The notes: generated by a model from the sequence alone, not told the origin. Positions 50,101 to 52,734 are shown, counted from the stretch's first letter. The stretch is 64,000 nucleotides of DNA from Meandrina meandrites (GCA_963693305.1 OY855915.1:12409840-12473839), one strand, 5' to 3'. Translations and numbers: made by a program.

Positions 50101-52734
50101 TATGTTTGCAAGAAAACCTAACATATTTTGTACTTTTTTAATAAATATCATTTTCCATGACTTTCCATAACCCACACTTAAATTCCATGACTTTCCAGGT
50201 CTGGAAGATGAAATTCTAAACTTCCATGACTTTCCAAGTTTTCCATGACCCGTACGAACAAAGGATAGGGAAATGGGAACCAATCAAATCAATCTGAGAG
50301 CTGATATACTCAATTTTGTGGCAGAGTTTTTCACACAATCAGTTGAATCAAAGATATCAAAGGTATTTCATTCAAATCGGTTGAGGTCTTCTGTATATCT
50401 TACGCCAAAGCCCCATGCAAAGCCTATCGCATGATCTGAGCACTGATTGCCTCAATTTGGCATTTGAGAATCCAGCCACACTTGTCTAGTACTTTGATTG
50501 AGTTATAAGCTAAATCTTGCTAGATTTGCAAGTTCTGATTACCATGGGTTTCAGAGTGTGTTTCACATCAATCAAAAGATCATTATTGAATCAAGGGTTT
50601 AGAATTGAAGGTATTTCCTTAGTTCATACATGAAAGCAAACTAACTATACACAGCTTACTAATAAGGAAATAAAAATAAAACGAAAAAATAATAATTAAA
50701 AATTATTTCCAGTAATAAACAGAAAAAAAAATCAACATCTGGGCCATCACAAACTAACACTTCCAAATTCCAATTCGATCGGGAATACACGGCTCCACAA
50801 GCTTAGCTTTAAATACCACCGTGTCTAAATAAATGTAATTTATTTATTTTTACTTTATCACTTCAAAGATGTGTCCCGCAATTTTACATGTAAGGATTTT
50901 TTAGCTCAGTAAGAGCACAAAGGCCCATTTTTTATCATCTACATGTGGCTTAATTGTTTAAAAATAATAGCATTTACCTATCTTCTGTATCTCCCAGGCC
51001 AAGCTGTCCACAGCCTCCCCTCCCCCATGACCAAACCTGAGTGTTTGCACCAGCCATTTTGAATTTGGTTCCATCAGCATCACACAAACAAAGACCAAGC
51101 AATCCACACTGTTTACAAGGCATCTTTACCATCACAGCTCCAGGGGGATTAGAGAGAGATAATTTCCCAGCAGGTACTGATGTCATGAACATCCCAGTCA
51201 CTGATCCTACGACAGCACTTGTCAATTTGCTGAGGTTCACATCAGGTCTGATCAGTCTGCTACCAATGGCACTGTAAAAACCAGATGAATTCCTTCTAAT
51301 TACTCCTGTTTTCTTCAGTTTCTTGTCCTGACATACTTTAGTAACAGAATCCTCAGAATCTGAATCAGTGCTTGCAAAATAAGTGATACTTGTAGCACTT
51401 GTAGGACTTGAGGGAGATACCAGAGAGGAACAGTCACCTGGTGAAGAATTAGAAATATTTTCATTTGATCCTAAGGTTTCAACAGAGACGACAAACTGTG
51501 TTTCTAGGGAAGAATCAGTTCGTTCACAGTTGATGTTCACATATTTCTCAATCATGGTTTCCTCTAGTGATGCAAAATCACTGTAAATACTTTCACTAAG
51601 AGATGAGTTATGCGCCACTTCAGCCTCTTCCTTGCTGTCAACAACAGTGCTTAAGTTACCATCATCTAATGAATCAAGGTTCTGTTTTTCTTTGTTTAAG
51701 TCTTTTTCTTTATTCTGACCGTGCTCCAAAATAGGTGGTTTATTGGTCATAATCCCAGATACACTTTCAGCACCCTTCTCAGTTACAACAGGCTCATAAC
51801 TGAGATACGTTCGTGTGACACTTGACTTTTCAAAGTTTGATAAATCAGGACCAGCGTCAGCTTTTAAAGCTCTGTGATGTTCATGTTTTCCTGTGACATG
51901 GCTTTTTTTGGCTGATCCCTTGGATAGTTTTCTTTGTTTCTTCTTTATCTTCTCTCGTTTTGGTGTTTTTGCTGGCTGTGAGGTCATATCTCTATCAGTA
52001 TCACTTCCTGAAAGCATGAATGTAGGGTATGATCGATCCCCTTGAATAACAGCTAAACTGTGGTACGCTCCACAGGAAACTGACGTAACATGCTTTCCAA
52101 CTAAAAGCTCTATTTGTTTAGGATGTGTTACTTTGTCTGTCTCAATACCATGCCCCAGCTGACAGCCAGTACCCCATGACCAAACTTCACCTTCAGTGGA
52201 GAGCGCAAGTGAGTGGGAATCTCCACATGCAATTTGTATTATCAAAGCTTCTTTCTTCTTACTTTCTTTATCTTGTTGTATTGGAACATGTGTTTCTCTC
52301 GTTTCAGAGTTATACCGTTCAAACAGGACTCGTGAAGGTTCGTTGGCCAGTTTTGTATCACCGATACCACACTGTCCACTCGACGAATCTCCCCAAAAGA
52401 AGACTTCATTATTTGCACAAATTACACCACTGTGTTGACCACCACAACAAATCTCTACCACGCGCTTGTCACGAAAATAATCAACTACTGTCGGTTCCCG
52501 ACGCGGTTTAAGATCACCAAGACCAAGCTGGCCAAAAGAATTATCCCCGACAGAAAGCAACTCCGAGTTAAATGTAAGAAGCAAAGTATGACTGTTTCCT
52601 AAGGCTACCTTCGATATTCCAGAACATAATGCTACGCTTCTAATGTGAGGTTCCAAGTTTGTCGATCTCCAGAAATACGCAATTCCCTTAGCAAACTCGT
52701 CTTTGGCATCCTCTTGTTCCTTTATAGGATTCAT
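5461..52734 (-). CDS. ALS2: ALS2 (alsin): 32-exon gene, RCC1-DH-PH-MORN-VPS9 protein
   Basis: The spliced product is about 1738 residues. It follows the alsin architecture: N-terminal RCC1-like blades (about 1-250 and 570-680), a DH region (about 760-960), PH (about 1000-1110), eight or nine MORN motifs (about 1135-1370) and a C-terminal VPS9 domain (about 1540-1735). Alsin is an endosomal guanine nucleotide exchange factor for Rab5, and its DH/PH part is linked to Rac signalling. Every junction was read from the sequence with GT/AG borders and matching codon phase. The start codon at 52734 is preceded in frame by an abutting TAA, fixing the N terminus. The last exon ends FFQIQNEKG and a stop, equivalent to the end of vertebrate alsin. 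Untranslated exons and the poly(A) site were not identified. The introns are packed with transposons, none of which breaks a coding exon. An extra exon inside the 12.3 kb intron 4 cannot be excluded, although the phases fit without one. Confidence 0.96.
5497..6355 (-). other. ALS2 intron 31
   Basis: Contains a partial copy (about 6066-6235) of the palindromic repeat found at 54501-55084; shared phrases include GGGAGCTCAAATAT and ACAATTATTCCACTCGCGC. Otherwise nothing recognisable. Confidence 0.7.
6356..6452 (-). CDS. ALS2: ALS2 exon 31 (VPS9)
   Basis: Encodes IPHLGSEIQFIEDMVDS and then GEQGHMFTTLK, the C-terminal half of the VPS9 domain. The acceptor is TTTATGCAG and the donor GTATAT. It begins with one base completing a codon and ends in phase 0. 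Confidence 0.95.
6453..7376 (-). other. ALS2 intron 30
   Basis: About 0.9 kb with no identifiable element, apart from the tetranucleotide tract that abuts exon 30. Confidence 0.6.
7338..7367. repeat. (CGAA)n microsatellite beside a splice donor
   Basis: About seven tandem CGAA-type units, starting CAAACGAACGAACGAACG. The tract ends only about ten bases from the exon 30 border, inside the intron just past the donor. Confidence 0.9.
7377..7465 (-). CDS. ALS2: ALS2 exon 30 (VPS9 core)
   Basis: Encodes DVGSFWQGEKKLMSLDDLF followed by PVFQFVVIRAR. The SLDDLFPVF stretch is the VPS9 core, with the acidic and proline positions used to contact Rab GTPases. The acceptor is CCCATGCTAG and the donor GTAAAA. 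An alternative AG 27 bases inside the exon would also keep frame, but the longer form better fits the usual domain length. Confidence 0.9.
7549..7612 (-). CDS. ALS2: ALS2 exon 29 (VPS9)
   Basis: Encodes TKFSPMEKLGVLKTTFEQIN, the helix of the VPS9 domain that precedes the catalytic core (the KLxVxxxTFExI pattern). The acceptor is TTTCCTGACAG and the donor GTAGGT. Ends in phase 0. Confidence 0.94.
7613..8348 (-). other. ALS2 intron 28
   Basis: About 0.7 kb of AT-rich DNA; no repeat or gene recognised. Confidence 0.6.
8349..8413 (-). CDS. ALS2: ALS2 exon 28 (VPS9)
   Basis: Encodes VKLENRQPEHYISAVESLQQ and the start of an IR codon pair. The YISAVESLQQI helix corresponds to the same segment of vertebrate alsin. 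The acceptor is TTATTTTTAG and the donor GTACTC. Confidence 0.92.
8526..8594. mobile_element. Short deletion derivative of the pogo-like MITE
   Basis: About 69 bp with the same ends as the element at 5194-5352 (AGATTTCTCGAACC on the left, AAGAAATCGGGATTCCACTG on the right), lying in intron 27. Internal sequence is almost absent. Confidence 0.65.
8751..8799 (-). CDS. ALS2: ALS2 exon 27
   Basis: A 49-base exon encoding QFWLTNEQDVGSRSDE. The acceptor is TTTGTTTCTCAG and the donor GTATAA. QFW corresponds to the KFW that follows the GVQR motif in vertebrate alsin. The phase joins exons 26 and 28 exactly. Confidence 0.9.
8800..9889 (-). other. ALS2 intron 26
   Basis: Holds the hAT-like MITE at 9024-9490; the remainder is unremarkable AT-rich DNA. 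Confidence 0.7.
9024..9490. mobile_element. hAT-like MITE rich in CAAGGACTTTT phrases
   Basis: The ends are inverted, CAGGGTTCGTAC on the left and GTGCGAACCCTG on the right, with GATAA present on both outer sides. The interior repeats TTCAAGGACTTTTCAAGGAC many times and carries a tandem duplication of about 54 bp near 9132-9237 (GTGTTTGCTCCATCTCCTTC twice). It is non-coding. Confidence 0.75.
9890..10150 (-). CDS. ALS2: ALS2 exon 26 (VPS9 start)
   Basis: Encodes LLFPELPNEEYVYLHTDTV and later MLMHPLLFPRLYPPLFTLYA followed by LENDRADSAYWERIQQLNKR. This is the N-terminal half of the VPS9 region (the LLFPRLYPPLFxLYALxND signature of alsin). The acceptor is ATCATTGCAG and the donor GTAAGA. Ends in phase 2. 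Confidence 0.96.
10151..10518 (-). other. ALS2 intron 25
   Basis: About 370 bases; a C-rich stretch at 10230-10260 but nothing recognisable. Confidence 0.6.
10519..10676 (-). CDS. ALS2: ALS2 exon 25
   Basis: Encodes HPLGQLVNGLIDVFRASYVG followed by MGTHRRLLPHAVAEVKSF. This is the helical segment just before VPS9 in alsin. The acceptor is TTATTTGTACAG and the donor GTGAGA. Ends in phase 2. Confidence 0.95.
10791..10868. repeat. Perfect hairpin
   Basis: Arms of about 32 bp starting AACAACTATTCACCTCAGTG face their exact complement across a loop of about 13 bases. It probably marks a collapsed fold-back MITE related to the GGTGAATAG repeats near 59210-59350. Confidence 0.85.
11594..11614. repeat. 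Poly-G tract (21 G)
   Basis: An uninterrupted run of 21 G in AT-rich intron DNA. It lies about 50 bases from the exon 24 donor, on the intron side. Confidence 0.95.
11666..11945 (-). CDS. ALS2: ALS2 exon 24 (linker between MORN and VPS9)
   Basis: 93 codons, including NNKYDIPPEKKWISLFSQCR, KALGCSSDRDPDLKVVWQSI and SVALKSKRD. The EKW...F..C...LGC pattern is found at the same place in vertebrate alsin. The acceptor is TTATGCTGACAG and the donor GTAAGA. Ends in phase 0. Confidence 0.95.
12219..12346 (-). CDS. ALS2: ALS2 exon 23 (last MORN)
   Basis: Encodes GVLTMPNGDYIEGTFTGQWG and EGIRINGTFHKLEA, closely matching the end of the alsin MORN array. The acceptor is TTTATCCAG and the donor GTTTGT. 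Ends in phase 2. Confidence 0.96.
12502..12579 (-). CDS. ALS2: ALS2 exon 22 (MORN)
   Basis: 26 codons, GDGVLLCDDNTKFEGEFVGE then CLLSGK. One MORN motif. The acceptor is TTATTGTTCAG and the donor GTATGT. Phase 0 at both ends. Confidence 0.95.
12580..13341 (-). other. ALS2 intron 21
   Basis: Carries a plus-strand tRNA-headed SINE near 12652-12850; the remainder to 13341 shows nothing recognisable. Confidence 0.65.
12652..12850 (+). repeat. tRNA-derived SINE
   Basis: The head carries an A box (GGTCAGTTGGCGGAGCATC) and a B box (GGGTTCAAGTCCCG, about 12693-12706). A body follows with GCGAGGATCACTTCATTC and repeated CATATA phrases. It lies in an intron of the host gene in the opposite orientation. 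Confidence 0.75.
13342..13453 (-). CDS. ALS2: ALS2 exon 21 (MORN)
   Basis: Encodes GEKYMGMWETDCRHGLGVLV followed by TLDGIYNQGIFVQNKLS. Two MORN motifs. The acceptor is GTTTTGTAG and the donor GTATGT after AGT. Ends in phase 0. Confidence 0.94.
13595..13790 (-). repeat. tRNA-derived SINE
   Basis: Minus-strand head with an A box like GGTCTAGTGGCTAGGGCGC and a B box like GCGTTCAAATCC. The body continues toward 13595 with TGGGTTTGTGTTCAGTGGTC. The tail lies inside intron 20. Confidence 0.7.
13992..14156 (-). CDS. ALS2: ALS2 exon 20 (MORN)
   Basis: Encodes FSNGDMYVGHWVDNQRSGHG and later LYIGEWLCDKRSGYGVIDD, two MORN motifs. The acceptor is CTCCGTTACAG and the donor GTAACA. Begins after two borrowed bases and ends in phase 2. 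Confidence 0.95.
14157..14759 (-). other. ALS2 intron 19
   Basis: About 0.6 kb; nothing recognisable on either strand. Confidence 0.6.
14760..14861 (-). CDS. ALS2: ALS2 exon 19 (MORN)
   Basis: Encodes EGIMIFPPNFAENSGEKYEG followed by QWRDGKMSGYGKL, a canonical MORN motif. The acceptor is TTGTTGCAG and the donor GTGAAA. Ends in phase 2. Confidence 0.95.
15020..15822 (-). mobile_element. Penelope-like retroelement, 3' fragment with GIY-YIG endonuclease
   Basis: Two minus-strand frames (15822-15586 and 15558-15178) are continuous except for one in-frame TAG. The first ends FVVHPYVRGVSERI. The second carries the Penelope GIY-YIG endonuclease: GVVYKVGCVDC, FVYYGQTDRALETRLKEHRR, and a downstream LFLEAWYS with the glutamate. 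The catalytic reverse transcriptase upstream is missing, so this is a 5'-truncated dead copy in intron 18. The downstream tail contains GGTCGAAACG, typical of these elements. Confidence 0.85.
16449..16514 (-). CDS. ALS2: ALS2 exon 18 (MORN)
   Basis: Encodes GEMHWSDGRHYTGEFKHGVQ and DG, one MORN motif. The acceptor is TTGTGATTTCAG and the donor GTGAGT. Begins in phase 2 and ends in phase 2. Confidence 0.95.
16566..17117. mobile_element. TA-flanked MITE with internal tandem repeats
   Basis: Ends are inverted over about 28 bp, starting ATACAGTAATAGCC on the left, with TA on both outer sides. The interior holds about three tandem 59-bp units (AAGAACCTATTTTAAGAACC, about 16890-17070) and further scattered copies of TAAGAACCT. 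Non-coding; probably Tc1/mariner-pogo type. It lies in intron 17. Confidence 0.8.
17121..17833 (-). other. Rest of ALS2 intron 17
   Basis: About 0.7 kb of AT-rich DNA without a recognised element. Confidence 0.6.
17834..17977 (-). CDS. ALS2: ALS2 exon 17 (first MORN)
   Basis: Encodes LGVESLNKATGSLAPAVARE followed by EHDSVYRGATYYGMWLLGKP. The C-terminal part is the first MORN motif. The acceptor is GCAACTACAG and the donor GTAAGT. Ends in phase 2. Confidence 0.95.
18034..18220 (+). repeat. 5'-truncated SINE (same family as 21591 and 26424)
   Basis: Begins AAGACACTTTACTCTCACTG and shares CCTCTCTCCACCCAG, GATGGACTAGCACCCCATCC and GCTACAGAAACCGG with the two full copies. The tRNA-like head is missing. 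It lies in intron 16. Confidence 0.8.
18777..18841 (-). CDS. ALS2: ALS2 exon 16 (end of PH region)
   Basis: Encodes ADWLITINHAIASVISKTTT, the C-terminal helix of the PH domain with the conserved tryptophan. The acceptor is CATATTCTAG and the donor GTGAGT. Ends in phase 2. Confidence 0.94.
19136..19202 (-). CDS. ALS2: ALS2 exon 15 (PH region)
   Basis: Encodes NGIKITTPEEILLVCAPSTV and DK, the PH strands that read NGLKITTPEE in vertebrate alsin. The acceptor is TTCCATCTAG and the donor GTGGTC. Ends in phase 0. Confidence 0.93.
19203..20183 (-). other. ALS2 intron 14
   Basis: Contains the G/C-run fold-back element at 19903-20112; 19203-19900 shows no recognisable feature. Confidence 0.65.
19903..20112. 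mobile_element. MITE with poly-C and poly-G flanks
   Basis: A 210-bp element with about 25-bp inverted ends (TGTGTGGTTCCAGAAAATAT and its complement at the right). Just inside the left end is a run of 22 C (19930-19951), mirrored by a shorter G run near 20080. The interior has facing GGAAATTCC and GGAATTTCC phrases. Non-coding. Confidence 0.8.
20184..20257 (-). CDS. ALS2: ALS2 exon 14 (PH region)
   Basis: Encodes SAKTFQAFPLATVWAEGIDN and TEGV. FPLATVWAE is an alsin PH signature. The acceptor TTTTCATTTAAG was preferred over a later AG because it keeps phase 0 from exon 13. The donor is GTGAGT. Confidence 0.92.
20728..20893. repeat. Fold-back element
   Basis: GTAATCACATGATT at the left faces AATCATGTGATTAC at the right. 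The inner arms share GTGCAATTTGGGATAAA and AAATTTTTCAAAG as inverted copies. Non-coding MITE-like structure in intron 13. Confidence 0.8.
20895..21439. mobile_element. MITE with 26-bp inverted ends
   Basis: GTTAATAATACACATACAAA at 20895 faces TGTGTATTATTAAC ending at 21439, with one mismatch over about 26 bp. The interior is AT-rich with no recognised domain. It abuts the fold-back element on its left, so the two may be parts of one unit. Confidence 0.7.
21591..21893 (+). repeat. Full-length tRNA-derived SINE with target duplication
   Basis: The head contains GTGGCCTAATGGTTAGTGCG (A box) and GGTTCGAGCCCTGG (B box). The body has CCTCTCTCCACCCAGATG and the tail GCAGACTTTACC. Direct repeats ATATTTCACGG (21580-21590) and ATATTTCACAGG (21900-21911) flank it and mark the insertion. 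Confidence 0.88.
22275..22403 (-). CDS. ALS2: ALS2 exon 13 (start of PH region)
   Basis: 43 codons, including EIFKHPHRRLLRSSHLHSLF and FSTPLFVLFDDFFVHYQ. This matches the beta strands at the start of the PH domain. The acceptor is TTTTCATTAAAG and the donor GTATGT. Phase 0 at both ends. Confidence 0.94.
22404..23143 (-). other. ALS2 intron 12
   Basis: About 0.74 kb of AT-rich DNA; nothing recognised. Confidence 0.6.
23144..23278 (-). CDS. ALS2: ALS2 exon 12 (DH-PH linker)
   Basis: 45 codons containing HARLKEEAERWEQLITEDEN and TQMFWRDCPSKVS. This is the long helix that leaves the DH region. The acceptor is TTCCTGACACAG and the donor GTAAGT. Phase 0 at both ends. Confidence 0.95.
23279..23810 (-). 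other. ALS2 intron 11
   Basis: About 0.5 kb; no feature recognised. Confidence 0.6.
23811..23924 (-). CDS. ALS2: ALS2 exon 11 (DH region)
   Basis: 38 codons, EFVSYDNAFQYMMQFPLLKM followed by QHYKLIVGKLHSTLQISE. It is the C-terminal helix bundle of the DH-like domain. The acceptor is CCTCTGTTTCAG and the donor GTAAGT. Phase 0 at both ends. Confidence 0.94.
24389..25240. mobile_element. Fold-back element with about 275-bp inverted arms
   Basis: The left arm (24389-24662) and right arm (24957-25240) are inverted copies. Shared landmarks are AAGGTAGGAGACTTCAGTCA, ATAGTTTTGGCTGTCATTCG and CATGGTGTTGTTT. The centre, about 300 bp, has no recognised domain. It occupies intron 10. A second, smaller hairpin follows at about 25343-25425 (facing GTAAAAGTGCAA and TTACACTTTTAC). 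Confidence 0.85.
25910..25967 (-). CDS. ALS2: ALS2 exon 10 (DH region)
   Basis: Encodes DITSQSRAVLSDILDDTAQ. A short exon with acceptor CTGTATCTATAG and donor GTACAG. Begins with one borrowed-codon base and ends in phase 0. Confidence 0.9.
26424..26718 (+). repeat. Full-length tRNA-derived SINE with target duplication
   Basis: A second full copy of the family at 21591, with head GCGGTGGCCTAATGGTTAGT and B box GGTCCGAGCCCTGG. ATTCCAT lies directly outside both ends (26417-26423 and 26719-26725). It lies in intron 9. Confidence 0.88.
26858..26923 (-). CDS. ALS2: ALS2 exon 9 (DH region)
   Basis: Encodes YSECFSNGVAFGVFKEFSNV plus split codons at both ends. The acceptor is GATACTGTAG and the donor GTACAG. 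Corresponds to the FxxGxxxxxFxxL part of the DH-like domain. Confidence 0.92.
26924..27508 (-). other. ALS2 intron 8
   Basis: About 0.6 kb, very AT-rich; nothing recognised. Confidence 0.6.
27509..27698 (-). CDS. ALS2: ALS2 exon 8 (DH region)
   Basis: Encodes VWSCLALQEMGQVLAPVIQS, FYGIMKCVSTSLTAITQLVV and FHELFELCWSDEFLQAFE. It is an all-helical part of the DH-like domain. The acceptor is GTTATATATAG and the donor GTATGT. Ends in phase 2. Confidence 0.94.
27846..27958 (-). CDS. ALS2: ALS2 exon 7 (DH region)
   Basis: Encodes DKSGKFEIMSELASKERLFY followed by YQLALIWQAVLTPLLQS. The acceptor is ATCTTTTGCAG and the donor GTAAAA. Starts after two borrowed bases and ends with one base of a codon. 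Confidence 0.94.
28027..28459. mobile_element. hAT-like MITE (CAGGGCTCGACACTAAC family), copy 1
   Basis: A 433-bp element with perfect 17-bp inverted ends, CAGGGCTCGACACTAAC and GTTAGTGTCGAGCCCTG. AATCTT flanks it on both sides (28021-28026, 28460-28465). The interior is rich in TGGAAAGTAAA phrases. A relative lies at 61344-62098. It lies in intron 6. Confidence 0.85.
28466..29864 (-). other. Rest of ALS2 intron 6
   Basis: AT-rich DNA with ATAATAATAAATAAT-type simple sequence near 28820-29000. A short (GATT)n run lies near 29370. No gene recognised. Confidence 0.6.
29865..29923 (-). CDS. ALS2: ALS2 exon 6
   Basis: Encodes VGQLRNVTANTEHCACLAG and two bases of a serine codon. The acceptor is TTTTGTGATAG and the donor GTAAGA. 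The other two frames contain stops. Confidence 0.9.
30209..30416 (-). CDS. ALS2: ALS2 exon 5 (serine-rich linker before DH)
   Basis: Encodes AMPSVAATMNSIRESRSLPS, LASDDGTTATPVKATDKRVL and HSRVEIVRLTMFRT. Serine- and basic-rich, probably an unstructured linker between the RCC1-like and DH regions. The acceptor is TTCCTTGTTTCAG. The donor GTTTGT was chosen because it is the one that leaves the phase required by exon 6. Confidence 0.9.
30417..31135. other. Intron stretch without a recognised element
   Basis: Plain AT-rich DNA between exon 5 and the minisatellite. A plus-strand open frame overlapping exon 5 is a shadow of the exon. Confidence 0.6.
31136..32105. repeat. Minisatellite, units of about 47-56 bp
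   Basis: About 18-20 tandem copies of a unit read as TTACGTTATTACGGCTGTG, then TTTTCTTGCTTCTAGTCAAT and AGTCGCTTG. Units differ mainly by one or two copies of the 9-bp phrase ACGTTATTA, giving long and short forms that alternate. Copies near the 3' end (after 31980) are more diverged. Confidence 0.93.
32106..33133. other. Intron stretch without a recognised element
   Basis: Only short open frames. The phrase TTCACAAGTATGAATAAAA occurs twice (about 33074 and 33134), a small local duplication. Confidence 0.5.
33134..34310 (-). pseudogene. Frameshifted copy of a multicopy transposase-like protein family
   Basis: Minus-strand fragments read in order: FRKFLQLWEQFHPNV-like with TDFCWTCQQNTRYK (34264-34061), then VHYPSNPLQPGPIYFKTPRK and CGIFGVMCEGLPRQENFLID (about 33930-33780), then FEHHGLGETDAQLNADNCTG and QNKNSYFLWYLAWRT (33727-33134). 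A stop and frame changes separate the parts. The D-N-C-x-G-Q-N-K-N and AGHTKFAPDRCFGL motifs belong to a large uncharacterised family seen many times in cnidarian and fish genomes. I believe it is covered by a DUF (possibly DUF7869) and may be a transposase, but I cannot confirm that here. Confidence 0.7.
34600..34925. repeat. Degenerate TAACGG tandem repeat
   Basis: Repeated GCTAACGGTTACACTTTCCG and CTCGAGCTAACGGCTAAC phrases in units of about 85 bp, with many partial TAACGGATA copies. Confidence 0.75.
35028..35588. repeat. Left LTR of the young element
   Basis: 561 bp, TG...CA ends with the short terminal inversion TGTGA/TCACA. It is followed by TGGTGGAGAAGCGTGG, a possible primer-binding site by position, starting about two bases after the LTR. 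Confidence 0.9.
35589..36810 (+). other. Internal region of the young LTR element
   Basis: About 1.2 kb with two modest plus-strand frames (35736-35975 and 35995-36276) encoding lysine/arginine-rich peptides such as KRKRRKTIRKRRTSRRAG. They might be remnants of a gag-like protein but have no recognisable motif. A repeated phrase GAGAGATTCCGGTCC occurs about three times near 36395-36500. It ends GGTCGGAGGAA, a possible polypurine tract. Confidence 0.6.
36811..37371. repeat. Right LTR of the young element
   Basis: 561 bp, essentially identical to 35028-35588. Confidence 0.9.
37376..38039. other. Intron stretch without a recognised element
   Basis: AT-rich DNA between the LTR element and the interrupted LINE fragment. 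Confidence 0.5.
38040..38244 (+). mobile_element. LINE reverse transcriptase fragment, left half
   Basis: Plus-strand translation gives FTYLGS, then DGDASNHIHSRLDKARTVFM and RLKQVWKSS, the region after the reverse transcriptase core of RTE/CR1-type non-LTR elements. It stops at 38244 where another element begins, and its continuation is at 42364. Confidence 0.75.
38886..39218 (+). other. Unassigned open frame in the inverted-repeat element
   Basis: 110 codons with no recognised motif. A longer minus-strand frame (39434-38967, 155 codons) overlaps it and is equally unrecognised. Either, or neither, may be coding. Confidence 0.2.
39701..40264 (+). CDS. Hypothetical 187-residue membrane protein inside a mobile element
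   Basis: An ATG-initiated frame without interruption. The first about 65 residues are polar (LEDAMDTIFKLSCALKEETK). A strongly hydrophobic stretch of about 40 residues follows (FWVTIFFISIFAFIVLVSLG continuing through SIIVTAYALVQ), long enough for two membrane passes or a hairpin. A basic C-terminal tail ends in KSARLTFVA. I do not recognise the family. It lies within the 4.1 kb inverted-repeat element, so it could be a passenger gene, a captured host exon or a chance frame. Confidence 0.35.
   Translation: MEFETLRESSILAGTDAVEHSSIAKNWTTDMQQSFPYQHKNLLEDAMDTIFKLSCALKEETKNKMSTSSSFWVTIFFISIFAFIVLVSLGLSCFVFIVSIIVTAYALVQHFMSYVDGYVENVVISAFDDCDILDKAIYSTGNVNNYSMVTIKARKDMRSRNAKYVYYNYCRVRLKFILKSARLTFVA
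40395..42066. mobile_element. TTAA-target DNA transposon (piggyBac/Kolobok type), non-autonomous
   Basis: Terminal inverted repeats GGTTACCGTATACCTT and AAGGTATACGGTAACC are perfect over 16 bp, and TTAA sits on each side (40391-40394 and 42067-42070). Copy 1 of the host repeat shows the same site with a single TTAA. TTAA duplication is diagnostic for the piggyBac and Kolobok groups. No transposase was recognised; the interior instead carries a piece of a Penelope-like reverse transcriptase. Confidence 0.88.
41128..41548 (+). pseudogene. Penelope-like reverse transcriptase fragment inside the TTAA element
   Basis: The plus frame reads NKDGVTQFIEQANNHHLTIK then FTAEISETEITLLPFVTQYR, PTMPNLKQILMQKWHLIQQQ and SLKDTLIRAKL. 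This is the end of a Penelope-like reverse transcriptase. The middle part expected between EISETEIT and LPFVTQYRP is missing, so the copy is internally deleted. Upstream, an ATG at 41128 opens a lysine-rich frame (MPGKRKSSKKGKTAT) in another phase, of unknown origin. Confidence 0.65.
42364..42660 (+). mobile_element. LINE reverse transcriptase fragment, right half
   Basis: Continues the frame broken at 38244: STLLYGSECWRIVKQDLGKL, then several decayed positions and a WIGHVL-type zinc/C-terminal motif typical of RTE/CR1-like elements. It ends about 50 bases from the exon 4 donor. Confidence 0.75.
42710..42822 (-). CDS. ALS2: ALS2 exon 4 (RCC1-like)
   Basis: Encodes CFSDVLIWDIAAGSHYSLFI followed by GDMAISKPDVYVCGRQP. 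It is an RCC1 blade (DIAAGSHYSL is the GxxHSxxL pattern). The acceptor TTTGATTTTAG was chosen over a CAG ten bases inside because only it keeps phase 0 and avoids a stop. The donor is GTACAT; ends in phase 2. Confidence 0.88.
43062..43139 (-). CDS. ALS2: ALS2 exon 3 (RCC1-like)
   Basis: 26 codons, VFSWGDNSCGQLGRKKTMAL then QPKKIR, a textbook RCC1 WGDNxxGQLG blade. The acceptor is TTCACTTACAG and the donor GTAAGT. Phase 0 at both ends. Confidence 0.96.
43140..45553 (-). other. ALS2 intron 2
   Basis: Contains the 99-bp tandem array (44335-44870). Elsewhere it is very AT-rich (43430-43560) with no recognised gene. Confidence 0.65.
44335..44870. repeat. 99-bp tandem repeat array
   Basis: Three identical or nearly identical 99-bp units begin at 44512, 44611 and 44710 (TTTTAAAACCTCACTTATCT). 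At least two more diverged units lie on the flanks. Each carries TATTGGCAGGTCAAATTTTG. Confidence 0.92.
45554..45650 (-). CDS. ALS2: ALS2 exon 2 (RCC1-like)
   Basis: Encodes FYPCCVKELNDVGVIKCAAG followed by TFHSLAQTVCSQ. It completes the RCC1 blade begun at the end of exon 1 (VIKCAAGTFHSLA). The acceptor is ATCTTACACAG and the donor GTTAGG. One base completes the split codon; ends in phase 0. Confidence 0.95.
46188..46848. mobile_element. MITE-like element with inverted ends and an open frame
   Basis: TTTAGTCTAATTTCCAGAGG on the left faces CCTCTGAAAATTAGACTAAA on the right, with one or two mismatches. Inside, a plus-strand frame (46434-46649) encodes a peptide ending RPELLDSFQEDLDNCSEVAN of unknown family. 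An inner hairpin near 46255-46295 repeats GAGGTGAATATAGCAT. Confidence 0.7.
47493..47577. repeat. Hairpin repeat
   Basis: TAGTCTGAAATGTCAGCC and TCTTCTCTTCCTT face GGCTGACACTTCAGACTA and AAGGAAGAGAAGA. Arms of about 35 bp with few mismatches; a small fold-back MITE. Confidence 0.85.
47612..48405. repeat. Local direct duplication
   Basis: About 230 bp at 47612-47840 recurs at 48125-48405 (shared CATTTCTAACTAACCTGGTG-like and AATATAATTTCTCTCTTTCG phrases), diverged by substitutions and small gaps. It lies just beyond the Harbinger transposase remnant and may be part of that element. Confidence 0.7.
48445..48751 (-). pseudogene. PIF/Harbinger transposase, C-terminal fragment
   Basis: The minus strand encodes SSWLVKPYPDNGRLTQEQRK followed by ELWSVVERAIDLLKACWRIA and an acidic tail DNDSDDSSDDGND. 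The LTxEQxxFN...R.VVERAxGLLKxRWR pattern is the C-terminal part of the DDE domain of Harbinger transposases, including the conserved glutamate. The upstream part is missing, and VVERAI replaces the more usual VVERAFG, so this is a relic. Confidence 0.8.
49358..49521. mobile_element. Fold-back MITE
   Basis: TGTGGTTTAAATTTTACCTT on the left and AAATTTAAACCAGAACATAA on the right form inverted arms of about 60 bp that share TTTAAAATTTTTCAAACCAG-type sequence. There is a roughly 10-bp indel near the right end. Confidence 0.75.
49965..50262. mobile_element. hAT-like MITE rich in CCATGACTTTCC
   Basis: Left end CAGGGTTCATACTC; right end CCCGTACGAACAAAG, an imperfect inversion. The interior repeats TTCCATGACTTTCCA several times. 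It resembles the element at 9024-9490 in layout. Confidence 0.65.
50978..52734 (-). CDS. ALS2: ALS2 exon 1 (RCC1-like blades and long linker)
   Basis: 585 codons plus two bases. Starts MNPIKEQEDAKDEFAKG, with a TAA directly before the ATG in frame. RCC1 blades are visible as VGDNSFGQLGLGD, FWGDSSSGQCGIGDTK and SWGTGCQLGHGIETD, each followed by GxxHS-type strands. From about residue 250 to 550 there is a basic then serine/acid-rich linker (KREKIKKKQRKLSKGSAKK; STDSDSEDS). A cysteine cluster PCKQCGLLGLCLCDADG at about 545-565 precedes the last blade WSWGRGGCGQLGLGDTEDR. The donor is GTAAAT. Confidence 0.96.

Larger units (their letters stand above)
45651..50977 (-). other. ALS2 intron 1
   Basis: 5.3 kb holding five repeat-type features: an element at 46188-46848, a hairpin at 47493-47577, a local duplication with a Harbinger fragment at 47612-48751, a fold-back at 49358-49521 and a hAT-like MITE at 49965-50262. 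No further coding exon is needed by phase. Confidence 0.75.
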